DNA of 21,150 bases from CAYUTA01 sp964447605 (GTDB taxonomy: Bacteria; Bacillota; Clostridia; Christensenellales; CAG-138). Positions 14,157 to 21,150 of this stretch are shown here, piece by piece. The stretch spans positions 1-21,150 of the forward strand of contig CAYUTA010000045.1 in NCBI GenBank assembly GCA_964447605.1, read 5' to 3'. A program made the translations under genes and the position numbers. The notes below the pieces were generated by a model. It was given only the letters and a program-made list of their open reading frames with translations. It searched no databases and was not told the origin of the DNA. Positions within the stretch are counted from its first letter, which is position 1, and each line of letters begins with the position of its first letter.

Positions 14157-15095
14157 ATGAATATCGGCAATTTGTTTGCTTTAAACGGTAAAATTGAAAC
14201 GGAGGCGCTGAGCGTTGCCTGCGTGCAGTTCGCTCCTGTCGGCGCGCAGACCGTGGAGGAACTAAATGAGAACACGGAGACCGTCTTAAACTATCTGGAT
14301 ATGTCGGTGAGCGCTTTCCCGGGCGTGGACCTCGTCGTGTTTCCCGAGGCCTGTTTTCAGGGGTTTGCGCCGGTCAACTTTGAGGAAGCGCTCATGACCG
14401 AGCAAAGCCAACAGCTTCAGCGCGTCTGTGAACGCTGCCGGGCGTTGTCCGTCTGGGGGGTCTTTAATCCCCTGATCCGGAGCGGAAGCGGGCGTTGCTT
14501 TGCCAACACGGCGATTGTTGTCAATGATAGAGGCGAGGTCGTGCTTCGCTATGTTAAGATGAATCCCTGGATACCGTTTGAAAACGCGGTGCCGGGAAGG
14601 GAATGCCCGGTTTGCGATGGGCCGAAGGGCTCGCGCCTCGGCGTCATCATCTGCGCAGACGGCGATTATCCGGAAATGTGGCGTGAGGCCGCCTATCGCG
14701 GTGCGAATGTCATCCTGCGTCCAACACACTATATGGACCCGTGGTATCAGGCGTGGGAAATTACAAATCGGGCGGGTGCGTATTTCAATCAGGTATATGT
14801 TGTTGGCGCCAACTGCGCGGGACTTGCAAAAAATGAATCGCGCTCCTGCTTTGGCCGCAGCATGATCGTCGGACCGGACGGCAACATCATCACGGAGGCA
14901 TCAAACGGCTGCCCGGGTCTTATCAAGGCGGATCTTTATCCTGGAATCATCGACCAGATGCGCATGCAGGCGGTACACGCTAATCCCATGTACGCATTTT
15001 CCCACCGGGGAGCGAGTTGCCCCGATCTTGCTGGAGAAGGCGACCCTGCGATGCGATACACAGCCTATCAAAATGTTAAGGAGGCGCGCAAATGA
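14157..15095 (+). CDS. Formamidase/aliphatic-amidase-type nitrilase superfamily enzyme
   Basis: A protein of 312 residues, close to AmiE/AmiF length (about 335-345) but shorter at the C-terminus. Catalytic residues visible: E64 (VVFPEACFQGF), K134 (RYVKMNPW), E142 (IPFENAVPG) and C166 (GVIICADGDYPEMWREAAYR). The region EITNRAGAYFNQVYVVGANC and the late FSHRG are also typical of this branch. Such enzymes hydrolyse small amides (formamide, acetamide and similar) to acid and ammonia in the cytoplasm. Start 14157 is chosen because GGAGG lies 11 bases upstream and the protein aligns there with the fragment at 12413; an upstream in-frame ATG at 14097 overlaps the permease end. The stop overlaps the ATG of the next gene. 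With the permease it forms a likely uptake-and-hydrolysis pair for nitrogen supply. Confidence 0.87.
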   Translation: MNIGNLFALNGKIETEALSVACVQFAPVGAQTVEELNENTETVLNYLDMSVSAFPGVDLVVFPEACFQGFAPVNFEEALMTEQSQQLQRVCERCRALSVWGVFNPLIRSGSGRCFANTAIVVNDRGEVVLRYVKMNPWIPFENAVPGRECPVCDGPKGSRLGVIICADGDYPEMWREAAYRGANVILRPTHYMDPWYQAWEITNRAGAYFNQVYVVGANCAGLAKNESRSCFGRSMIVGPDGNIITEASNGCPGLIKADLYPGIIDQMRMQAVHANPMYAFSHRGASCPDLAGEGDPAMRYTAYQNVKEARK

Positions 15096-15316
15096 CAAAG
15101 GACGCATATCCGGCGCTGTTCCATTATATCCATAAAGGCATGGCGGACATTGCCTTTCCTGTGACAAAGCAGGAGGTGCTGGATCGCATCGGCGACCGGA
15201 CGGTTTTTGTTGACTGGAAAGAGCAGATTCCTCTGCGTACTTTCATAGAACCGATTGCGGGCAGCTCCTTTTCCTGCGCCGCCGACTTTTATTGCAAGCT
15301 GATTGCCGCGCTGTAA
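15092..15316 (+). CDS. Small uncharacterised protein coupled to the amidase
   Basis: A protein of 74 residues whose ATG overlaps the amidase stop (ATGA at 15092-15095); GGAGG at 15080-15084 lies 7 bases upstream, so it is likely made with the enzyme. It is soluble-looking, with a helix-rich start (YPALFHYIHKGMADI), then FPVTKQEVLDRIGDRTVFVD, WKEQIPLRTFIEPI, and a C-terminal segment with two cysteines (C62, C68). I do not recognise a family. A faint resemblance to small DUF2795-like domains (FP.TK.E.. pattern) is not enough for a call. The coupling suggests a subunit, chaperone or regulator of the amidase or permease, or a further step in the same pathway. Confidence 0.65.
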   Translation: MTKDAYPALFHYIHKGMADIAFPVTKQEVLDRIGDRTVFVDWKEQIPLRTFIEPIAGSSFSCAADFYCKLIAAL

Positions 15317-15356
15317 GCTGCTTCGATCTGTCAACAACGTTGTGTTTTGACGCCTG

Positions 15357-15388
15357 CCCCACCGACAAACCGTGGTTTGTCGGTGGGG
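15357..15388. repeat. Perfect 15-bp inverted repeat (hairpin)
   Basis: CCCCACCGACAAACC (15357-15371) and GGTTTGTCGGTGGGG (15374-15388) are perfect complements around GT. No T-run follows on the plus strand (ACGCGCTG), so it is not a standard terminator, although it lies 41 bases after the last gene of the amidase operon. It may be a dispersed palindromic repeat or a processing/stabilising hairpin. Confidence 0.7.
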
Positions 15389-15533
15389 ACGCGCTGTGAC
15401 GCGGATTTTTCATGCGACTTCGTCCCCGGACGATTGCAGTGTCTGCCGGCCTTGCCGCATGAGAAGTGTCATTTTCACCGCGCACATCGCTGAAACGACA
15501 GATTGTTTGTTTTGTCCTGCGTTTTACACCGTG

Positions 15534-15570
15534 CGCGGGTTGACAGAGCAACCCGCGGCATACCGTTTTT
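15534..15570 (+). terminator. Terminator candidate between convergent operons
   Basis: CGCGGGTTG (15534-15542) pairs with CAACCCGCG (15549-15557), 9 bp with a 6-base loop; TTTTT follows at 15566-15570, 8 bases after the stem. It lies between the rightward amidase operon and the leftward metallophosphoesterase gene, so it could also slow transcription coming from the right. The remaining bases 15389-15533 show nothing I can name. Confidence 0.5.
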
Positions 15571-15585
15571 GACAGGCCGGGCCGC

Positions 15586-16635
15586 TCAGTAAAACAGCCC
15601 CGGCATATTGAATTCGTCCAGCCGCTCGCGATAGTTATAGTCGTCGAGCCAGGGCGAGTAGGTGGATACGCGCACATCGCCCGTGAGTGGGTCGACGGTA
15701 AGCAGGCGCAGATATCCGCCGCCGCCGCCCGACTCATGCTGATAGTTGAACATCAGTTCATACACCTCACGGTCCGGCGTTTTGTCGCCGTCGTCGTCGA
15801 GCAGGCGGGAAGCGCGCGCGGCGCCGGGCAGATGTCCGCACAGCACCAGCCGGATGTTCGGGCTTGCAGATACGACGCCTTCAAAGAGCACCTTTCCAGG
15901 GCCGGAATGATCGCCGGAAGCCTTTAGATAGCTGTGGGCGCACAGCACGACGACCCGGTTGGGATATTGCGCGGCGACCGCGTTGGCCCATGCAACGCTT
16001 GCCTTCTCCTTTGAGTAAGCGACCGAAAGAAACAGGAAGTCCCGGCCGCCCGCGGAAAACAGCGCGTAATGGCAAAGTCCGTCGAGGAATTCCGCCTCCG
16101 GAGCAATGTTGGTGTCGAAACGGTTATCCAGATAGGGCGAATATACGTTCTGCAGAACGCCCCTGCCATCCTTCATCTGTTTGTAATCATGGTTGCCGCA
16201 GACGGTGAGAACCGGCAGGTCCTCTGGCAGCAGGTCGAACGCCGCTCTGGCGTTGAGCGGGTCGTGGTCGGTATAGGCGTTGTTGATGAGGTCGCCCGTG
16301 TGCAGCAGATATACGATGTTGAGCGCGTCGCGGTTATCGGCAACGTACTGCATCATGGCCTTGTAGACGTCGGGATAGGTGCTGGCATACGCCTGCGTAT
16401 CGCTCATCCAGACGATGGTGTATGGCGTTGGAGCGGGCGTAGCCGTCAAAATGGGCGTTGACTTTGGCGTCGGCGACGGTGTGTATGTTGTTTCTGGAGT
16501 GGGAATGGACACATCTGACAAAGCGAGCATGTGTTGAACACGCATGCCGGAATCCGCGCAGGCCGCCAGCGGTAACAGCAGGCAAACCGTGCAAAAGGCC
16601 AGGCATACGCGCTTCCATACGATCTGTTTCATCAT
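15586..16635 (-). CDS. Calcineurin-like metallophosphoesterase, predicted lipoprotein
   Basis: A protein of 349 residues. It has a lipoprotein signal (hydrophobic 10-23, lipobox LAAC with lipid cysteine C26), then a Ser/Thr/Pro-rich spacer (about 43-71, TPETTYTPSPTPKSTPILTA) typical of surface-exposed linkers. The metallophosphoesterase domain follows: D79 (VWMSDTQAY), D115 (LHTGDLINN), N148-H149-D150 (VCGNHD), a later histidine (VVVLCAHSYL) and GH (LVLCGHLPG). These match the five metal-binding blocks. It would hydrolyse phosphate esters outside the membrane; the substrate is unknown. Its ATG overlaps the parC stop by 4 bases (a second ATG follows directly), so it is probably the third gene of the parE-parC transcript, an unusual partner. 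It ends just before the convergent region. Confidence 0.87.
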   Translation of the reverse strand: MMKQIVWKRVCLAFCTVCLLLPLAACADSGMRVQHMLALSDVSIPTPETTYTPSPTPKSTPILTATPAPTPYTIVWMSDTQAYASTYPDVYKAMMQYVADNRDALNIVYLLHTGDLINNAYTDHDPLNARAAFDLLPEDLPVLTVCGNHDYKQMKDGRGVLQNVYSPYLDNRFDTNIAPEAEFLDGLCHYALFSAGGRDFLFLSVAYSKEKASVAWANAVAAQYPNRVVVLCAHSYLKASGDHSGPGKVLFEGVVSASPNIRLVLCGHLPGAARASRLLDDDGDKTPDREVYELMFNYQHESGGGGGYLRLLTVDPLTGDVRVSTYSPWLDDYNYRERLDEFNMPGLFY

Positions 16636-19049
16636 TGCGCGGGAACGCCCCCTTCGACCGCGACCACGTCGTCGTCGAGCACCACGGGCACGAGCATGAC
16701 GCCGCGGCCGGCGCGCGGCTCAATACGGATTCCTTCGGTGGAGAGCTCCGTCTTTGCGCCGTGCCGCTGTATGAGCGTGAGCGGGACGGGCCTGGTCGTA
16801 TGCATGGCGCAGATCAGGCAGGCGCCGTTGGAACCGTTTTTCTTGAAATCAAACGTCTTGAGCCCCTTCCCGTTGCGGCCCTGCAATTCATAGTCGAACA
16901 GCAGGCTGCGCTTGCCGTACCCGCGGTCGGTCACGGTGAGAATCTCCCCCTCGTCGGGTAGCTGCGCGGCGAACAGGACACTGTCGCCCGGCTCAAGCCG
17001 GATGCATTTTACGCCGCCGGATACGCGGCCCATCGGCGGAACGGTATCCGTGGAAAAGCGGATGCTCATGCCGAGGCGGGTAATGAGCAGGATGCTGCCG
17101 GCCTTCTGCGGCTCGATGGCGACGACCGCGTCGCCGTCCTTTAAGGAAACGGCGGCCGTGCGCTTGGCGCGGATGGCATAATCCGAAGCCGGCGTGCGCT
17201 TGACGTTGCCCAGCCTCGTATAGAAGAAGTATTCGCCCACATCCCCCTCGGGGAACGCGGCGATGATGCGCTCGCCTTTTTCAAAGGGCAGCAGTGCGGC
17301 CAGATTCGCCGCGCGGGCCGTGGCCCGGGTTTCCGGGATATCTCCGGCAACGATCTGCAGCATGGCGCCCTGGTCGGTAAACAGCCGGATACGGCGGTTA
17401 CTTTGGGTTTGGAGGATAAACAGCGGCTTATCGTCGGAAATCTGCGCGGCGTTGAACTGGCGGGTCAGACAGCGCCGCACCCTCAAATCCGCGCAGATGG
17501 CCACGGTCACGTCCTCGACCACGGCCAGCTCCCCGGGATCGACCTCGATGACGGATTCGCCCGCAATGACCTGCGTGCGCCGCGGGCAGCCGATTTGCCC
17601 ACGGATTTCCAGCAGTTCCTTTTTAATGAGGTTGATCAGCTTGCGCTCCGAAGCCAGAATGCCTCGCAGTTCGGCAATGCGCTTAACAACCTCGTCGTAC
17701 TCCTTTTTAATCAGGTGCAGCTCCATGTTGGTAAGCCGTTGAAGCCGCAAATCGAGGATTGCCTGCGCCTGAACGTCGCTTAGCGCAAACCGGTCCATCA
17801 GCGAAGCCTTGGCCTCTTTTGGCGACTTGCTCGCGCGGATCAAAGCAATGACCTCGTCGAGATTGTCCACGGCGATCATGAGCCCGGCGAGAATATGCTC
17901 GCGGCGCAGCGCGGTTTCAAGCTCGAACTGCGTGCGGCGGGTGACCACGTCGCGTTGATGGCGGATGTAGTGCGCAATGAGCTGCTTTAGGCCCATCTGC
18001 TGCGGCTTGCCGCCCGCAATGGCGACGATGTTCACGCCGAACGTCGTCTGCAGGTCGGTGTATTTGAACAGATATTGCAAGATCTTTTCCGGATCGCCGT
18101 CCTTTTTGACCTCGATGACGGCGCGCATGCCCGTGCGGTCGGATTCGTCCCGAATGTCGCCGATCCCGGCAAAGAGGGCCTTTTTCTCCTGGCTGACGGC
18201 AAGGATTTTTTCCAGTGCGTTGGCTTTGTTGACCTGATAGGGCATCTCGGTGACGACGATGAGCGTTCTGCCGTTTTTTTGTTCTTCAAAGTGTGTTTTT
18301 GCGCGGACGGCGAGCTTGCCGCGCCCGGTTGTATAAGCCTGCTCAATCTCCGGCGAATCAAGCAGGAATCCGCCCGTCGGGAAGTCCGGCGCGGGCAGGA
18401 TCCGCATCAGCTCTGGCAGCGTAATGCGCGGGTTTTCCATCATGGCGATGACCGCGTCGATGGCCTCCGCGGGATTGTGCGGCGGGATGTTGGTGGCAAG
18501 ACCGATGGCGATGCCCATCGCGCCGTTGACCAGCAGGTTTGGAAAGCGGCCGGGCAGCAGGTCCGGTTCCTTCAGCGTGTCGTCGAAATTGAACGAGAAG
18601 GCAACCGTGTCCTTGTCGATGTCGCGCAGCAGCTGCATGGCGGCCTCCGTCATGCGCGCCTCGGTATAGCGCATGGCTGCGGCGGAGTCGCCGTCCACGC
18701 TGCCGAAGTTGCCATGGCCGTCCACCAGCGTCACGCACATGTTATACGGCTGCGCCATGCGCACCATCGCATCGTAAACGGAACTGTCGCCGTGCGGGTG
18801 GTATTTGCCCAGGCAGTCGCCCACAATGCGCGCGCTCTTTCTGTGCGGCTTGTCCGGGGAAAGGCCCAGCTCGAGCATGGTGTACAGGATGCGCCGCTGC
18901 ACGGGCTTGAGCCCGTCCTCCACGCGCGGTAGCGCACGCTCTAAAATGATATGCTCTGCATAGGGCATGAGGGAGGCGTGCATGACCTCGCCCATGTTCC
19001 GCTGAATGATATTTTCGAGCCGGAGCTGCTCGTTTCCTCTTTTTGCCAT
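16632..19049 (-). CDS. parC: DNA topoisomerase IV subunit A (or GyrA-type type II topoisomerase subunit)
   Basis: A protein of 805 residues with GyrA/ParC layout. The winged-helix breakage-reunion domain contains KPVQRRILYTM, the quinolone-region motif GKYHPHGDSSVYDAMVRMAQ (S89 and D93 at the usual resistance positions, both wild-type) and catalytic tyrosine Y128 (AAAMRYTEARMT). A coiled-coil tower follows (about 340-470), then a beta-pinwheel C-terminal domain (about 480-800). A GyrA-box-like motif is present in altered form (QGRNGKG at 723-729; canonical QRRGGKG). It lies 6 bases after the parE stop, with GAGGAG inside the parE end. The degenerate box and the absence of recF/dnaA neighbours favour topoisomerase IV over gyrase; the distinction is not certain from this window. 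Confidence 0.85.
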   Translation of the reverse strand: MAKRGNEQLRLENIIQRNMGEVMHASLMPYAEHIILERALPRVEDGLKPVQRRILYTMLELGLSPDKPHRKSARIVGDCLGKYHPHGDSSVYDAMVRMAQPYNMCVTLVDGHGNFGSVDGDSAAAMRYTEARMTEAAMQLLRDIDKDTVAFSFNFDDTLKEPDLLPGRFPNLLVNGAMGIAIGLATNIPPHNPAEAIDAVIAMMENPRITLPELMRILPAPDFPTGGFLLDSPEIEQAYTTGRGKLAVRAKTHFEEQKNGRTLIVVTEMPYQVNKANALEKILAVSQEKKALFAGIGDIRDESDRTGMRAVIEVKKDGDPEKILQYLFKYTDLQTTFGVNIVAIAGGKPQQMGLKQLIAHYIRHQRDVVTRRTQFELETALRREHILAGLMIAVDNLDEVIALIRASKSPKEAKASLMDRFALSDVQAQAILDLRLQRLTNMELHLIKKEYDEVVKRIAELRGILASERKLINLIKKELLEIRGQIGCPRRTQVIAGESVIEVDPGELAVVEDVTVAICADLRVRRCLTRQFNAAQISDDKPLFILQTQSNRRIRLFTDQGAMLQIVAGDIPETRATARAANLAALLPFEKGERIIAAFPEGDVGEYFFYTRLGNVKRTPASDYAIRAKRTAAVSLKDGDAVVAIEPQKAGSILLITRLGMSIRFSTDTVPPMGRVSGGVKCIRLEPGDSVLFAAQLPDEGEILTVTDRGYGKRSLLFDYELQGRNGKGLKTFDFKKNGSNGACLICAMHTTRPVPLTLIQRHGAKTELSTEGIRIEPRAGRGVMLVPVVLDDDVVAVEGGVPAQ

Positions 19050-19055
19050 ATCCGG

Positions 19056-21014
19056 TTAACTCCTCAGCTTTTCGTAGGTATCGGCGTCCTGCTTATTAAA
19101 ATTTGCGTTTTCAAAGATGTACTCCTTGCGCGACTGGACCTTGTCGCCCATGAGCACGGTGACGAGATGCTCGACGTCCGCCGCGTCCTCGATGGTCACC
19201 CGCACGAGCGTGCGCCCGTCGGGATTCATGGTGGTTTCCCAGAGCTGCTCCGGGTTCATTTCGCCAAGCCCCTTGTAGCGCTGGATGGAATAACCCTTGC
19301 CGGCGGATCTGGTCGCAACCTTCAGCTCGTCGTCATCGTAGCAATAGATGCGCTTCTCGCCCTTCTGTACCTTGTAAAGGGGGGAAAGGCCGATGTACAC
19401 ATGGCCGTCGAGTATCAGCGGCTTCATATACCGGTAGAAGAAGGTCAGCAAAATTGCGCGGATGTGCGCGCCGTCCTGATCCGCGTCGGAGAGAATGATG
19501 ATCTTGTCGTATCGGAGCGAGCTGATATCGAAATCCTCGCCAAGCCCGGTGCCGAGCGCGGTGATCATGCTGCGGAACTCCTCGTTTTGGAGCACCTGAT
19601 CGATGCGCTTTTTTTCTACGTTAAGCGGTTTGCCGCGCAGGGGCAGAATTGCCTGAAAGCGGCGGTCGCGGCCCTGCTTGGCGCTGCCGCCCGCAGAGTC
19701 GCCCTCCACGATAAACAACTCGTTTTTCGACCAGTCGCGGCCTGTGCAGCTGGAAAGCTTGCCGACGAGCGGCGCGTTTTCCAGCTTGTTCTTTTCGCGC
19801 GCGGTCGCTTTGGCCTTTCGCGCGGCCTCGCGCACCTTGGCGGACTTGATTGCTTTTTCAGCAATGGCCTGCGCGGTCGCGGCGTTTTTTAAATCTTCGA
19901 GAAACGGCGTAAGCTTTTCGTTTACCACGCTCTCCACCGCGGGGCGCGCCTCGGTGTTTCCCAGCTTGGTTTTGGTCTGCCCTTCGAACTGGATGCTGCG
20001 CATCTTCAGCGACAGCACGGCCGTGATGCCCTCGCGGAAATCCTCGCCGGAAAGCGGCGCGTCCCTGTCCTTGAGCAGGGCGGTCTTCCGGCAGTAGTCG
20101 TTGAGCGCTTTTGTCAGCGCGGCTTTAAACCCTGTTTCATGCGTGCCGCCCTCCGTGGTGGGGATGTTATTGACATACGAAAAGATGTTTTCCGAATAGC
20201 CGTCATTGTGCTGCATGGCGACCTCCACCAGAATGTCGCCGCAGACGCCGGAAAAATGGATGGGCGTTTCATAGAGCGGCGTTTTATCGTGGTTGAGGAA
20301 CCCGACAAAGTCGCTCAGACCGCCGCCGAACTGATATTCGGCTTTACGGCGCTCCCTGCCGGCACGCTCGTCGCGGAGAGAAAGCTTCACGCCGCGGTTG
20401 AGGTAAGCCAGCTCGCGCAGGCGGCGGGAGATGGCGTCATAATTCATTTCCACGGTTTCAAATACGCGCGCGTCGGGCAAAAACGTGACCACCGTGCCCT
20501 GCTTCCGCGTGCGGCCGACCTCGGTCAACGGGCCGTCCGGCGCGCCGGAGAGAATCTTTCCGTCCACATCCGGCCTGCTTGAAAACGACATGCGGTAGGC
20601 CCGGTTCTCGCTGTACACCTCCACGGTCAGCCATTCCGAAAGCGCGTTGACCACCGACGCGCCCACGCCGTGCAGACCGCCGGAATAGCCATAGCTGTCG
20701 TTGCCGAACTTGCCGCCGGCATGCAGCTGCGTAAACACGACCTCCACGCCGGATACGCCGAGTTTTTCATGTACGCCCACCGGGATGCCGCGGCCATTGT
20801 CGCTTACGGTAACGGAGCCGTCACGGTTCAGCACTACGGCGATTTCATTGGCGTAGCCGTTGGCGGCCTCGTCAATGCCGTTGTCCACGATCTCCCAAAG
20901 CAGGTGGTGCAGCCCGCGTTGCCCTGTGGACCCGATGTACATGCCGGGGCGCATCCGCACCGCATCGAGTCCCTCCATAACCTTTATTTTCTCTACCGTA
21001 TAGTCGTTTGCCAT
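19056..21014 (-). CDS. parE: DNA topoisomerase IV subunit B (or GyrB-type ATPase subunit)
   Basis: A protein of 652 residues, the usual ParE/GyrB length in Firmicutes. The GHKL ATPase domain has EIVDNGIDEAANG, VSDNGRGIPVG and GLHGVGASVVNALSEWL. The transducer has QTKTKLGNTEAR. The TOPRIM domain has FIVEGDSAGGSAKQGRDRRF and ILSDADQDGAHIRAILLTFF, and the C-terminus has YSIQRYKGLGEMNPEQLWET. It powers strand passage together with the ParC-like subunit encoded next. The start at 21014 has GGAG on the minus strand about 8 bases upstream and gives the standard MANDYTVEKIKVMEGLDAVR; the open frame runs 37 codons further upstream but without family similarity and across the promoter. The ParE versus GyrB choice rests on context. 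Confidence 0.87.
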   Translation of the reverse strand: MANDYTVEKIKVMEGLDAVRMRPGMYIGSTGQRGLHHLLWEIVDNGIDEAANGYANEIAVVLNRDGSVTVSDNGRGIPVGVHEKLGVSGVEVVFTQLHAGGKFGNDSYGYSGGLHGVGASVVNALSEWLTVEVYSENRAYRMSFSSRPDVDGKILSGAPDGPLTEVGRTRKQGTVVTFLPDARVFETVEMNYDAISRRLRELAYLNRGVKLSLRDERAGRERRKAEYQFGGGLSDFVGFLNHDKTPLYETPIHFSGVCGDILVEVAMQHNDGYSENIFSYVNNIPTTEGGTHETGFKAALTKALNDYCRKTALLKDRDAPLSGEDFREGITAVLSLKMRSIQFEGQTKTKLGNTEARPAVESVVNEKLTPFLEDLKNAATAQAIAEKAIKSAKVREAARKAKATAREKNKLENAPLVGKLSSCTGRDWSKNELFIVEGDSAGGSAKQGRDRRFQAILPLRGKPLNVEKKRIDQVLQNEEFRSMITALGTGLGEDFDISSLRYDKIIILSDADQDGAHIRAILLTFFYRYMKPLILDGHVYIGLSPLYKVQKGEKRIYCYDDDELKVATRSAGKGYSIQRYKGLGEMNPEQLWETTMNPDGRTLVRVTIEDAADVEHLVTVLMGDKVQSRKEYIFENANFNKQDADTYEKLRS

Positions 21015-21050
21015 CGGATTTACTCCTACATATTGATGATGAACCGATCT

Positions 21051-21079
21051 AGTATACCACACTTGGTGTTCGGCGTGAA
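21051..21079 (-). promoter_or_regulatory. Promoter of the parE-parC operon
   Basis: Minus-strand TTCACG (21074-21079), 17-base spacer, TATACT (21051-21056), giving a leader of about 30 bases before ATG 21014. The AT-rich stretch 21080-21150 beyond it shows no gene. Confidence 0.55.
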
Positions 21080-21150
21080 CCGCTTTTTTATGCGGGGAAT
21101 TGCAAATTGGATAATTTTGGGTCAAATTTTCAATTTATTCAAAAAAAATA

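Noticed and set aside
18075..19892. Long plus-strand open frames opposite parC and parE (285 and 313 residues)
   Set aside because: They mirror codon structure of the highly conserved topoisomerase genes in GC-rich DNA, have no recognisable domains and no ribosome binding sites that fit.
21015..21125. Upstream extension of parE by 37 codons
   Set aside because: It crosses the predicted promoter and ribosome binding site and has no family similarity; the standard N-terminus begins at 21014.
1..21150. CRISPR arrays, rRNA genes or a second VR
   Set aside because: No regularly spaced direct repeats or rRNA-like stretches were seen, and the GTGCGCCCGCTTT core of TR was seen only once more, in the VR at 3790-3885.

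Overview
The window looks like a chromosomal stretch of a moderately GC-rich Firmicute (Clostridia type). The evidence is strong AGGAGG ribosome binding sites, TTGACA/TATAAT-like promoters, an adjacent parE-parC pair and an LL-H type phage holin. I read the species only to that level.

Left part, 1-7882: mobile DNA. Positions 1-1269 (minus strand) hold the remains of a Mu-like transposition module: the start of a MuB-like protein and a 5'-truncated MuA/DDE transposase lacking its first catalytic aspartate. From about 1190 the strand changes to plus and the late end of a tailed prophage follows. Its centrepiece is a complete diversity-generating retroelement (DGR): an Avd four-helix protein (1365-1781), a template repeat TR (about 1814-1909), a DGR-type reverse transcriptase with YMDD (2079-3110), and a tail-fibre-like target (3116-4849) holding the variable repeat VR (about 3790-3885). 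Over the core 92 bases TR and VR differ at 12 positions, and 11 of these are adenines in TR, the hallmark of adenine-specific mutagenic retrohoming. A putative carbohydrate-binding tail protein, a small membrane protein, a multidomain endolysin and a holin follow, and the module closes with a strong terminator (7837-7882). A tRNA-Ser(GGA) gene (minus strand) abuts the right edge of the prophage.

Middle part, 8059-10930: a WYL-domain regulator and a secreted SH3-SH3-cadherin-like-EEP nuclease/phosphatase fold protein. The ribosome binding site of the secreted protein lies inside a predicted hairpin.

Nucleobase/amide region, 11012-15316: a LacI-family regulator, apparently starting at ATT, lies divergent from an operon. 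The operon encodes a truncated amidase-like leader protein, a CodB-like NCS1 nucleobase permease, a formamidase/aliphatic-amidase-type nitrilase-fold enzyme and a small unknown protein coupled to it. A perfect 14-bp palindrome just after the operon promoter is the likely LacI operator. The set suggests uptake and amide hydrolysis of a nitrogen compound under repression.

Right part, 15317-21150: a convergent intergenic region with two strong hairpins, then on the minus strand parE, parC and a calcineurin-like metallophosphoesterase lipoprotein that overlaps the end of parC. A promoter lies upstream of parE.
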